DNA from: a virus
Virus record (IMG/VR): IMGVR_UViG_3300009151_000044
Coordinates: 30,009 to 94,008 of that record
Reading direction: 5' to 3' (one strand)
DNA length: 64,000 nucleotides
How positions within the stretch are numbered: the first letter of the stretch is position 1; the number at the start of each line of letters is the position of its first letter. The position numbers and the translations under genes are program-made. Shown in pieces: positions 50,375 to 57,372 of the stretch. The notes under the pieces are model-generated. The model saw only the letters and a program-made list of their open reading frames with translations. It was not told where the DNA came from and searched no databases.

Positions 50375-50563
50375 TTATTTCTTCTTAGCCGGTGCTTTTG
50401 GTTTTGCCGGTGCGTTTTCAGGAACTTTTTCGCCTTCGAATTTCTTATGCTTTTTAACTGCTTTCTTTTCGGCTATTGGCTTCTTAGCTGGTTCTTTTTT
50501 ATCAGCGGCAATTGCTGTTGTGGCTAACACTGCCGTAATTAATAATGCTAGTAGGTGTTTCAT
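50375..50563 (-). CDS. Small secreted Lys-rich protein
   Basis: 62 residues with a signal peptide at 1-19 (KHLLALLITAVLATTAIA, cleaved near Ala-Ala) and a mature part of repeated Lys/Pro/Ala (PAKKPIAEKKAVKKHKKFEG then APAKPKAPAKKK). It would be exported to the periplasm as a strongly basic peptide. It is the last gene of the lysis block, 11 nt after the holin-like gene. It might help lysis or disrupt the envelope; this is speculative. No family recognised. Confidence 0.6.
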   Translation of the reverse strand: MKHLLALLITAVLATTAIAADKKEPAKKPIAEKKAVKKHKKFEGEKVPENAPAKPKAPAKKK

Positions 50564-50574
50564 AATATTTTTCC

Positions 50575-51165
50575 TTATAGTGCTGGTTGGTCAGCTTGTG
50601 GCACAACTTTACCAAACTTGCTTGCGGCTGGAGCTGGTGAATTAAAACTGCTGGTTGAGCCGAAGCTTCCTGCCGCAGGTGCGCTAGGTGCTGTAAACCC
50701 GCTTGATGGTACGTTGGTTGTTGCATTTCCAAATGCTCCGGGGCTTGCAAAGGCTGTATTAGTGTTGCTACTGGCAAAGGTATTATTAGTACCAAAGCTG
50801 GTTGGTGCCTGGTTAGTGTTGTTTACATTAATCATTCCTTGACTGTTTGGTGGCATGTAAGTTGTGCCTGCGCCCTGGCCAAAACTACCTAGACCACCCT
50901 GCTCTGCTCCAGCAATTTTTTCTTGTGTGCGACCATACGCGGCAATACCCAACACAGCACCCATGGCCAAGTGGAACAGTCCAGCGCCTTGTAGTGTTAG
51001 TGGTTGCCACTGGCTACTGATCTGTCCGTGATTGAGGGCTTGATGTATGCTCCATAATACTGGAAACAACATGAAGTCGCAGGCGCATACCGCCATGTAC
51101 AACCACCCCATAGCTGGTCGCCATCGTTTGGCCATCCAATCTTCTTTTTGTACTGCTTCTGACAT
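50575..51165 (-). CDS. Holin-like membrane protein with FG-rich C-terminal tail
   Basis: 196 residues. The first 90 residues resemble the 3TM phage holin family: KRWRPAMGWLYMAVCACDFM, then GAGLFHLAMGAVLGIAAYGR, with a further hydrophobic segment between. The remaining 100 residues are low complexity, Asn/Gly/Ser/Ala-rich with recurring SFG, AFG and GSFG. It follows the spanin and endolysin genes on the same strand, as expected of a lysis cassette. The C-terminal tail is unusual for a holin. Confidence 0.7.
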   Translation of the reverse strand: MSEAVQKEDWMAKRWRPAMGWLYMAVCACDFMLFPVLWSIHQALNHGQISSQWQPLTLQGAGLFHLAMGAVLGIAAYGRTQEKIAGAEQGGLGSFGQGAGTTYMPPNSQGMINVNNTNQAPTSFGTNNTFASSNTNTAFASPGAFGNATTNVPSSGFTAPSAPAAGSFGSTSSFNSPAPAASKFGKVVPQADQPAL

Positions 51166-51193
51166 AGTGTTCGCTCCTTTGTCGTTATATGTT

Positions 51194-51200
51194 TATTTAC
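51194..51200 (-). promoter_or_regulatory. T4-type late promoter-like motif
   Basis: GTAAATA on the minus strand, 28 nt upstream of the holin-like start at 51165, within the 31-nt gap after the lipoprotein gene. It fits the late core with G in place of the usual first base. Confidence 0.35.
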
Positions 51201-51466
51201 TTTACTTGTTCAAATATCTTCTTTTGGCTAGTGTACCATTCAATCCACGCATTATATTTTTCTCTAAGCTCATAATATTTGCCAGCATTTTCGTTAGCAT
51301 TTTCTATAATATCACTTAGTTGAATTTTTTTATTTGTGTCCAGTAGTGTCAGCTTGCCCGCAGGTTCTACTAGCGCAGCCGGAACATCTGGAAATTTAAC
51401 AGCTACCGGAACAGTAGTACAACCAGTAATCAACGCAACAAGGAAAATTACTAAAAACTTTTTCAT
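51197..51466 (-). CDS. Outer-membrane lipoprotein, o-spanin candidate
   Basis: 89 residues. The N-terminus is a lipoprotein signal: FLVALITGC with the lipobox cysteine at 16, so the mature chain would attach to the outer membrane. The rest is helical (IIENANENAGKYYELREKYN, AWIEWYTSQKKIFEQVK). It overlaps the end of the next upstream gene (ATGA), a common i-spanin/o-spanin arrangement, and belongs to the lysis block. Spanin function is inferred. Confidence 0.7.
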   Translation of the reverse strand: MKKFLVIFLVALITGCTTVPVAVKFPDVPAALVEPAGKLTLLDTNKKIQLSDIIENANENAGKYYELREKYNAWIEWYTSQKKIFEQVK

Positions 51467-51927
51467 TTTTTCACCTCAGTTGGATCAGCTACAGCTTTAT
51501 TATAGTCAATAATGGCAATTTCTGGAACCTTACATTCAGCATTAATTGCTTCTTTATCTTTTTCAATGATTGTTTTAACAACCTCAACTTTTTTCTCAAC
51601 TATCTTAACTCGTTCAACGATCTTAGTTTCAATAACTGTATTAACTTGTTTACTTTGTGCTTCTGCTACAGCTACTTTATCTTGCATTTCTTTAATTCGA
51701 GCACGGGTATCAGTGCCAGCGTTAAAACTACCTAGTAAGTAGGCAGTAGACACTAGTACAACTACCCCACCAATTTCCGCCGGCAGTTTGTACTGACCCA
51801 TAAAAGGAATTAAGTTAACTAACTTACTACCAATATATAAGGCAAGACCAACTATAGTAAACAAATAGTAGATCCAAACAACAAAGCTATCCGGTACTAA
51901 ACTAAACATCCACTGAAATTGTCCCAT
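51463..51927 (-). CDS. Inner-membrane coiled-coil protein, i-spanin candidate
   Basis: 154 residues with two hydrophobic segments (FVVWIYYLFTIVGLALYIGS and AEIGGVVVLVSTAYLLGSF) followed by a long coiled coil (EMQDKVAVAEAQSKQVNTVI, KIVERVKIVEKKVEVVKTII). A periplasmic coiled coil fits an i-spanin, but two membrane segments are atypical (usual i-spanins have one). It is coupled to the lipoprotein gene by ATGA and sits 7 nt from the endolysin. Confidence in function is moderate. Confidence 0.6.
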   Translation of the reverse strand: MGQFQWMFSLVPDSFVVWIYYLFTIVGLALYIGSKLVNLIPFMGQYKLPAEIGGVVVLVSTAYLLGSFNAGTDTRARIKEMQDKVAVAEAQSKQVNTVIETKIVERVKIVEKKVEVVKTIIEKDKEAINAECKVPEIAIIDYNKAVADPTEVKK

Positions 51928-51933
51928 GACCGA

Positions 51934-52569
51934 TTATCCTTGAAGAACTTGAATTGCGTGTTGGTAATGATTTTGACGATCTTCTAATCCCAATGTACCA
52001 CCGTTGATACGCTTGGTCATTGTAAGGATGTCGCCGTTATCTGCGTACTGATTTAATCCGTTTGTTTCCCAAAACCAGCAACCTGATTGGATAGCACCTT
52101 CAAATGTTCCAAGGAATTCAGGAAGGTCTTCGACTGGTGTTTCAATACTTTCGGCAAACTTAGTATAGTTTTGCTTGCCAGTTAACTGAATAAGTCCACG
52201 TCCGCAGTAACGGAATCCGTCACCAGATGCTTCGTCACCATTACCCATGCGTCCACCGTACGCACGGTTAGCAATAGCTTCTTGATTGTGGGCATACTGA
52301 TTGGCAATTTCCATATTAGGAAATAGTCTTGGCCACACTTTACATAATGTTTCAGCACGATAGTTTAAATTTTCTTTTAGTGCTGTATATCCGCCCGATT
52401 CGTGTGCTGTTTGTGCTAGGAAAGCTGCAACACGTGGCACTGTGTTAATGTCGTAATCAGGAAGAATTTTACATAGTGCTTCATGCCAGTGTTCGACATA
52501 AGGGTTATTAGGTAAAATTGCCGCTAACTTTTGTACTGTAAAATCAAAATCAAATCCGTCTGCCATCAT
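51934..52569 (-). CDS. Endolysin, GH19 chitinase-like lysozyme
   Basis: 211 residues. GH19 endolysins cut peptidoglycan glycan chains. The active-site region is AQTAHESGGYTALKENLNYR, with catalytic Glu57 and Glu66 spaced as in this subfamily. GDGFRYCGRGLIQLTGKQNY and NGGTLGLEDRQNHY are further GH19 hallmarks. No signal peptide, so it would need the holin to reach the wall. It heads the lysis block endolysin, spanins, holin. Confidence 0.95.
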   Translation of the reverse strand: MMADGFDFDFTVQKLAAILPNNPYVEHWHEALCKILPDYDINTVPRVAAFLAQTAHESGGYTALKENLNYRAETLCKVWPRLFPNMEIANQYAHNQEAIANRAYGGRMGNGDEASGDGFRYCGRGLIQLTGKQNYTKFAESIETPVEDLPEFLGTFEGAIQSGCWFWETNGLNQYADNGDILTMTKRINGGTLGLEDRQNHYQHAIQVLQG

Positions 52570-53303
52570 AGTTTCCTTTTAAGTGCTACGGCCCAGCCGC
52601 TGTTTTCAAATATAAATGTATCACCAATTTTGGTAATATTGTAAGGGCCGATATATTTGGACAAAAACATGACTTCGGCCATGCTTGAACTTTCCAACAT
52701 AATAGGACCTTTTACTGCTGTATAAACTTCTTGTCGTGTACCGCTGGTAACGATATTAAATTTTACTAAATCTCCGTAGCTTTTTTTAAAGCTGATTGAT
52801 TCATCGAGTAAATGTATTTCTTCAGCATAACTATTTTTAAAAAAGTTACTAAAGTTTTCTAACATGTTTTCTTCAGTAGCAATGTTATAAGACTGTGCGT
52901 CAGTCGGTACAGCTATTCCTAAGTTTTCTAGGGTCGCTTCTTGACTTTTAAAACTTTTAAAATATCTAAATCGCATGTTTGGTTCGTCACACAATTTCTT
53001 AACACCGTCTAAAATTGTGTTAATTTGACTAGCAACATGTTTAGTACGTTCTAGCTCGACAAATACTCGATATTTGCCATCATCCATTTCACCGGGAGTA
53101 ATATCTGCGTCAAGCACAAAGTCGTACCCCATTTCGATAAAGTTTTCAAGGTCTTTGGCAGGATCTTCACTATCAACAGTAAATGCTAATACAACAATAT
53201 CTTCGTCGTCGCCAATTTTACTTTTATAAGAATCAATCTCAAAGACCTTTTTAACAAAGTATCTTAGGTCAGTGGCACGTAAACTTTCTGTAATATGTTT
53301 CAT
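52566..53303 (-). CDS. Conserved late protein, unknown function
   Basis: 245 residues. N-terminus MKHITESLRATDLRYFVKKV. It has regular alpha/beta segments (IVVLAFTVDSEDPAKDLENF, DGKYRVFVELERTKHVASQI) and the ending SKYIGPYNITKIGDTFIFEN. The two halves look alike in pattern and may form two related domains. Homologues occur in T4-like marine phages next to lysis and structural genes. No enzymatic motif. It overlaps the endolysin by 4 nt. Confidence 0.55.
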   Translation of the reverse strand: MKHITESLRATDLRYFVKKVFEIDSYKSKIGDDEDIVVLAFTVDSEDPAKDLENFIEMGYDFVLDADITPGEMDDGKYRVFVELERTKHVASQINTILDGVKKLCDEPNMRFRYFKSFKSQEATLENLGIAVPTDAQSYNIATEENMLENFSNFFKNSYAEEIHLLDESISFKKSYGDLVKFNIVTSGTRQEVYTAVKGPIMLESSSMAEVMFLSKYIGPYNITKIGDTFIFENSGWAVALKRKL

Positions 53304-53305
53304 AA

Positions 53306-53881
53306 TTATACCGGTGGAGCCGCTGGTGCGCCTGCTGGTGCTGGCATACCGCCTGGAGCAGGTGCTGCACCGCCTGGAGCCATAGGAGCAGGTGCTCCGC
53401 CTGGCGCAGGTGTCCCGGCTGTGGGCGCAGTAGCTTCTTGATCTTGATTTTCGTTTTTCATCTTATCCATGTAGCCTTTGTAGATATCAAATGCTACTTT
53501 CTTTGGCATTTGGATTTCAACAACCCAAATAGGCTTATGATCTAATTTACCTTTTTTAGTACCTGGACGGATGTCATCTGGTGTTCGTATTTTTCTAGGC
53601 TCGATCAAATGACTCTTTTCATAAGATACTTTACATCCCAGGTCTAACAATCTTTTTGCGCCATCTGGATCAGGCATCTTATTCTTTGGCCACATAAAGC
53701 TAGCAGTTATCCAATGACGGTCTACGACTGGACCCGATGCTAGTTCACCATCTTCCCAATTGTCGTATACATACAGATCCATTTCGTCAAGCACACGCTC
53801 GAAGTCTTTTAACACACTAATGCTAGTGTTGTTTTCGTATAGATCGTCTATGTTGCGGATTACGTCTAAAATATCATGCAT
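53306..53881 (-). CDS. Conserved late protein with Pro/Gly/Ala-rich tail
   Basis: 191 residues. The conserved N-terminal part includes DEMDLYVYDNWEDGELASGP and DRHWITASFMWPKNKMPDPD, familiar from T4-like marine phages. The last 45 residues are a Pro/Ala/Gly repeat (TPAPGGAPAPMAPGGAAPAP and so on), disordered. A late promoter motif lies 25 nt upstream, so it is the first gene of the late lysis run. Structural role likely, unproven. Confidence 0.6.
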   Translation of the reverse strand: MHDILDVIRNIDDLYENNTSISVLKDFERVLDEMDLYVYDNWEDGELASGPVVDRHWITASFMWPKNKMPDPDGAKRLLDLGCKVSYEKSHLIEPRKIRTPDDIRPGTKKGKLDHKPIWVVEIQMPKKVAFDIYKGYMDKMKNENQDQEATAPTAGTPAPGGAPAPMAPGGAAPAPGGMPAPAGAPAAPPV

Positions 53882-53906
53882 GAGAGTTCCTAGAATTCAT
53901 TATACT

Positions 53907-53913
53907 TATTTAG
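53907..53913 (-). promoter_or_regulatory. T4-type late promoter motif
   Basis: CTAAATA on the minus strand within GCTAAATAAGTATAAT, 25 nt upstream of the start at 53881. It probably starts the late run that includes the endolysin. Confidence 0.55.
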
Positions 53914-53918
53914 CTGGT

Positions 53919-53946
53919 TTGAAACGATAACATAACAGTTTATTAT
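53919..53946 (+). promoter_or_regulatory. Sigma70-type promoter of phoH
   Basis: TTGAAA (53919-53924), 16-bp spacer, TATTAT (53941-53946), divergent from the late promoter at 53907-53913. It gives a leader of roughly 90 nt before the phoH start. Confidence 0.55.
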
Positions 53947-53970
53947 TCTGTGTATTCGTTAAATAATAGT

Positions 53971-54037
53971 GTAGGACCTCTGTAGTTATCGAGGCGGTCG
54001 CTACAAGTCCTACTTTTACATTACATTAAAGTAGGAG
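53971..54037 (+). promoter_or_regulatory. phoH leader with two mutually exclusive hairpins
   Basis: Hairpin A: GTAGGAC (53971-53977) pairs with GTCCTAC (54007-54013), with an inner stem TGTAG/CTACA and a CGA/TCG tip. Hairpin B: TCCTACTTT (54008-54016) pairs with AAAGTAGGA (54028-54036), burying the GGAG ribosome binding site at 54034-54037. The two share bases 54008-54013, so only one can form. This is the layout of a translational switch. Confidence 0.6.
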
Positions 54038-54045
54038 CAACTTAG

Positions 54046-54762
54046 ATGACAAAAAGAGTGAAAAAACGCTTTACATCAGAAGTTAAAGTCATTGACTTTC
54101 AACCATACCTTCCTCAAAAGAAGCAACGTGTTAGCCTTCAGGCGCGAAATGCCAACCAGAAGATTTACATACAAAAACTCCAAGACGAACAAAAAAGTAT
54201 TATATTTGCCATCGGGCCAGCCGGCACAGGCAAAACAATGCTGGCAGTTCAACATGGAATTAAATTGTTTCAAGAAGGTATAGTAGATAAGATCATTGTG
54301 ACTAGACCCGCCGTTTCCGTAGATGAAGATTTGGGATTTTTACCTGGTACGCTAAATGAAAAAATGGCCCCGTGGACAAGACCAATATTTGACGTACTTG
54401 GAGAATATTATAAACAAACAGACATAGCTAAAATGCTAGAGGATGGAACTATTGAAATTAGCCCGCTCGCTTATATGCGAGGACGTACATTTAAAAATGC
54501 CTACATTATCGCTGACGAATGTCAGAATACAACAGCTAATCAAATGAAGATGCTACTTACACGCTTAGGTGAAGGATCTAAGATGGTAGTAACAGGAGAT
54601 TTAGCCCAGGCAGATCGTATGAACGATAATGGACTAATAGAATTTTGTAATTTATTATCGAAGAAACCCGGACTTAAACACATTGACATAGTCCAGTTCG
54701 ATCATAAAGATATTGAAAGACACGATGCCGTTAAGGAGGTGTTGTCAATATACGGTGATTAA
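54046..54762 (+). CDS. phoH: PhoH-like ATPase
   Basis: 238 residues. Walker A is AIGPAGTGKTMLAVQ and Walker B YIIADECQNT, followed by TGDLAQADR, all as in PhoH. PhoH is common in marine phages and often linked to phosphate stress, but its molecular role is unsettled, possibly RNA-related. The only plus-strand gene in this part of the map, with its own structured leader and a strong terminator at its end. Its N-terminus is basic (TKRVKKRFTSEVKVID). Confidence 0.95.
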   Translation: MTKRVKKRFTSEVKVIDFQPYLPQKKQRVSLQARNANQKIYIQKLQDEQKSIIFAIGPAGTGKTMLAVQHGIKLFQEGIVDKIIVTRPAVSVDEDLGFLPGTLNEKMAPWTRPIFDVLGEYYKQTDIAKMLEDGTIEISPLAYMRGRTFKNAYIIADECQNTTANQMKMLLTRLGEGSKMVVTGDLAQADRMNDNGLIEFCNLLSKKPGLKHIDIVQFDHKDIERHDAVKEVLSIYGD

Positions 54763-54785
54763 AAAAGGGCCTTCGGGCCCTTTTT
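54761..54785. terminator. Bidirectional intrinsic terminator
   Basis: AAAAAGGGCC TTCG GGCCCTTTTT: a 10-bp stem with a stable TTCG loop and T runs on both sides, between the convergent phoH and clamp-loader genes. It would stop transcription from both directions. Confidence 0.95.
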
Positions 54786-54787
54786 GT

Positions 54788-55702
54788 TTACAAATGACTT
54801 AATCTTATCAGTGTTGCAGCTAGATTGATTTCAGCATCGCTAACTAGCGCATGATCTGCTAATCCTGCTTTAATAATAAGGATCGCTTTATCCTGAGTAG
54901 GTTCATCACCGAAGATAGTAATATTATCATACAACCAACGATAAATTTCTTCCATTTCTTCTGGACGAGCTTGTGAACATACTAGCTTACGTGCTTCACT
55001 AATCTTACCAGCTTTGAACAACGCAACCATTTCAAGTTTATAATCAGCCTGACCACTGTCACCTTTTTCTGGACTGTGTAATTTGCCATCTAAACTGTTC
55101 ATTTGAACAGTATTGATACATTTACGTAGATCAGGGTATGTAGCTTTAACAAACGTATCAAGTGTGTCTAATTCAAAATCAATTTGTTCTGTAATCAAAA
55201 TCTCAGCCATTCGAGCAGTAAATTCTGTAATGTCTACTCGTTCAATATGAAAGCCCTGGCAACGACTATGTAACGCAGGTATAATCCTGTTAGGATAGTT
55301 ACAAGTAAGAATAAATCTAGCAGTAGTATGGTATTCTTCCATCACTCCACGAAGTGCCGCTTGAGCGTTGGGTGACAAATAATCAGCTTCGTCTAGTAGT
55401 ACTACCTTAAAGTCCCCAAACGGAATCATCTGTACAAAGTTAACAATCTTGTCACGTACATCTTCAACGGAGTTAGTACGGCTTGCGTTAATTTCTAAAA
55501 TATCGTATTCATTTAGATCAAGTTCATTAAACAAGATTTTAGCTAGAGTAGTTTTACCAATACCTGCGTTACCACTAAACAACAAATGCGGAATTGATTT
55601 TTGTTTAATCCATCCTTGTACTTGTTCCTTCTGATGATTATCTCTAAACACATACCCGTCTATAGTTGACGGTCTATATTTTTCAACCCATAGTTCTTTC
55701 AT
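54788..55702 (-). CDS. Clamp loader large subunit (T4 gp44-like, RFC-type AAA+)
   Basis: 304 residues. Walker A is GNAGIGKTTLAK, Walker B VVLLDEADYLS, and HSRCQGFHIE carries the SRC arginine finger of clamp loaders. The N-terminus MKELWVEKYRPSTIDGYVF is the usual RFC opening. It opens the gp45 clamp onto primed DNA. The small partner gp62 is not recognised in this window. It is the third gene of the transcript from the palindromic promoter at 56095. Confidence 0.95.
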   Translation of the reverse strand: MKELWVEKYRPSTIDGYVFRDNHQKEQVQGWIKQKSIPHLLFSGNAGIGKTTLAKILFNELDLNEYDILEINASRTNSVEDVRDKIVNFVQMIPFGDFKVVLLDEADYLSPNAQAALRGVMEEYHTTARFILTCNYPNRIIPALHSRCQGFHIERVDITEFTARMAEILITEQIDFELDTLDTFVKATYPDLRKCINTVQMNSLDGKLHSPEKGDSGQADYKLEMVALFKAGKISEARKLVCSQARPEEMEEIYRWLYDNITIFGDEPTQDKAILIIKAGLADHALVSDAEINLAATLIRLSHL

Positions 55703-55905
55703 TTTTTATCCCTTTCTAATTCTTCTCTTGTTACAAAGTGCGGAGGAGGATTAAAATTCCAACTATCCGCTGTAAAAATACGTACTGGTTTCCAGTATTT
55801 GTGTAAAATATTGTTAACGGCTACAACTCCTATAACAACTACAACAAATCCTAGCATTGTTAAAATACTGCCGCCGAGCCACACAGCCGCTTGATCCATA
55901 TCCAT
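55699..55905 (-). CDS. Small single-pass membrane protein
   Basis: 68 residues. One membrane helix at about 10-30 (GGSILTMLGFVVVVIGVVAV) and a polar C-terminus (DSWNFNPPPHFVTREELERD). A second ATG two codons later is possible. It overlaps the clamp-loader gene by 4 nt (ATGA) and follows a 56-residue membrane gene by one base. Conserved small protein of T4-like phages, function unknown. Confidence 0.6.
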   Translation of the reverse strand: MDMDQAAVWLGGSILTMLGFVVVVIGVVAVNNILHKYWKPVRIFTADSWNFNPPPHFVTREELERDKK

Positions 55906-55906
55906 A

Positions 55907-56077
55907 TTATACTACTTCCTCAACAATTCCTAAAAATTCTGCTAAGATTAATAATAGTCCAGCAAAAAATAAATCGCCCTGGATTAAACATCCGCCGGCG
56001 CCAATGCGTAATATACTCTTTACAAGGCTAACATAAAAATGTCCCCGGCTTGTGTCTTTAGGTTGAATTTCAATCAT
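55907..56077 (-). CDS. Small hydrophobic protein, 56 residues
   Basis: It reads MIEIQPKDTSRGHFYVSLVK then a hydrophobic part (IGAGGCLIQGDLFFAGLLLI) and ends LGIVEEVV. GGAG precedes the ATG (AGGAGTACAT). It is 56 codons, below common gene-finder cut-offs, but its spacing is perfect: directly behind the palindromic promoter and one base before the next gene. A similar small protein is familiar from T4-like marine phages. Probably membrane-associated. Confidence 0.75.
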   Translation of the reverse strand: MIEIQPKDTSRGHFYVSLVKSILRIGAGGCLIQGDLFFAGLLLILAEFLGIVEEVV

Positions 56078-56085
56078 ATGTACTC

Positions 56086-56133
56086 CTTACCTGTATTATA
56101 CAGGTAAGAACAGGGCTAGTCAATAGCCCTGTT
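56086..56133 (-). promoter_or_regulatory. Promoter with both boxes inside palindromes
   Basis: TTGACT (56118-56123), 17-bp spacer, TATAAT (56095-56100) on the minus strand. The -10 is the centre of a 10-bp inverted repeat (CTTACCTGTA TAA TACAGGTAAG, 56086-56108). The -35 fills the loop of another 10-bp inverted repeat (AACAGGGCTA...TAGCCCTGTT, 56109-56133), which also looks like the terminator hairpin of the GroES-like gene. Both repeats are perfect. Confidence 0.9.
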
Positions 56134-56151
56134 ACTCAAAGTAATTACGAT

Positions 56152-56550
56152 TTAATAATGCGGACGCATAAAATCTTCTGGGCTATGTGTTGATCCGTGC
56201 CCAGGAGTGCTGTGTTCACCAGAATAAAAATCATTTGGTTTTTCGTCGGTACTGGCAAGAATTGCCTTAGTATCAACTCTGCGGATAACAAAGTCATTGC
56301 CGTCTTCGCCTCTAACTGTAATCCCGCGAGTCCAACGACCGTGTTCGATTAGGATCCATTCTCCTACTTGTACGTCCTGTTGCTTTGGTCCAATGGCCCA
56401 AACTTTACCCCAGCGTGGTTTAATACCTTCGCTTTTGCCGTCATCACTGCGAATAATAATACCACTTGAAGTTTTTTGTTCTTCAAAATTCATATCTGTA
56501 ATTAAGACATTATCTCGAATTGGGATAAGTTTTCCTTCTACTACATTCAT
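56152..56550 (-). CDS. GroES-like co-chaperonin (T4 gp31-like)
   Basis: 132 residues. LIPIRDNVLITDMNFEEQKT then SSGIIIR is the GroES mobile-loop region, and GKVWAIGPKQQDVQVGEWIL continues the beta-barrel. T4 gp31 replaces host GroES so that GroEL can fold the major capsid protein. The C-terminal tail (EHSTPGHGSTHSPEDFMRPH) is longer than usual and His/Ser-rich. It overlaps the gene upstream by 4 nt. Confidence 0.85.
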   Translation of the reverse strand: MNVVEGKLIPIRDNVLITDMNFEEQKTSSGIIIRSDDGKSEGIKPRWGKVWAIGPKQQDVQVGEWILIEHGRWTRGITVRGEDGNDFVIRRVDTKAILASTDEKPNDFYSGEHSTPGHGSTHSPEDFMRPHY

Positions 56551-56825
56551 TCGTTACCCTCTGGATCTTGTTGGGCTACATTTTTAGCAACTGGGTCACG
56601 TGATACTTGCCTATCGGCTACAGCGCCGGCACCTGTCGGCACTGCAATAGTGTCCTCAACCTTGCGGATAATTTTTCCACCAGGCCCTAGTTCGTCACCG
56701 CGAGCATTGACTTTTACATTGCCCACTGCTACTGTCATTTCATTCTGCATAACCAATTTAGTCATGTCGATTTCTTTACCTTGCATTGTGCGGTAAACTG
56801 ATCGTTGTTGTTCTTTCATTGCCAT
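56547..56825 (-). CDS. Conserved T4-like phage protein
   Basis: 92 residues beginning MAMKEQQRSVYRTMQGKEID with the conserved NVKVNARGDELGPGGKIIRK in the middle. This sequence is typical of T4-like marine phages, where the gene is often next to the GroES-like gene. It is mostly disordered and polar, with no known function. GGAG precedes the start (AAGGAGATTAAA). Confidence 0.7.
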   Translation of the reverse strand: MAMKEQQRSVYRTMQGKEIDMTKLVMQNEMTVAVGNVKVNARGDELGPGGKIIRKVEDTIAVPTGAGAVADRQVSRDPVAKNVAQQDPEGNE

Positions 56826-56852
56826 TTTAATCTCCTTGGATTATACTATTAC

Positions 56853-57362
56853 TTATCTCAGGAATTCCTGCCAGTCTAAATTATATTTGACTGAATCTAT
56901 TTCATGTACACCTAGCAAAAACAGCACAAAACTGGCTACGCTAGACCCACGTCCTACACCCCAAACTACGTTATTTTCGCTACAAACATCTACAAAGTGC
57001 TTGATCCATTGTAGCAAGGGGATCATACCACGTTCTTTGTACGCAATAATTTCTGCCGCAACTCGTGCTCGTTCGGCATCAGTAGTACACCTAGTTAGAC
57101 AATGTGATTCTACGTCAAATTTTAAGTATTCTTTTGGCATAAACCAATCACTTTGAAGTGCTTGGTCAAAATCATCGATTGAAATTTGATCTAATTGTTC
57201 ATTGAACCGATTAAACGTAAATCCAGCGGTACGTTCTAACTGCTCAATATCATCAGTATAATCTACCGTAACTTTTTTTAGATTGGTTAGCTTGCCCTGA
57301 TAGAGGACCTTGAATATGTCTTGTGAATTAAAGATAGGATTACCAAATTGATCTAGGCGCAT
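56853..57362 (-). CDS. DNA polymerase III alpha-like fragment
   Basis: 169 residues. The C-terminus has WGVGRGSSVASFVLFLLGVH (137 onward), equivalent to the GPGRGSAAGS..AYLLGI palm start of bacterial DnaE, with DSVKYNLDWQEFLR matching its Asp-Pro-Leu..LLFERFLN region. It stops right there, before the catalytic Asp motif, so it cannot be a polymerase by itself. The N-terminus looks like the DnaE segment before the palm. No continuation is seen in this window. It may have a structural or regulatory role. Confidence 0.75.
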   Translation of the reverse strand: MRLDQFGNPIFNSQDIFKVLYQGKLTNLKKVTVDYTDDIEQLERTAGFTFNRFNEQLDQISIDDFDQALQSDWFMPKEYLKFDVESHCLTRCTTDAERARVAAEIIAYKERGMIPLLQWIKHFVDVCSENNVVWGVGRGSSVASFVLFLLGVHEIDSVKYNLDWQEFLR

Positions 57363-57372
57363 AGCCTATAGT

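Noticed and set aside
56857-56877. CAGGAATTCCTG palindrome as a regulatory site
   Set aside because: It lies within the last codons of the polymerase III-like gene and is explained by the coding sequence.
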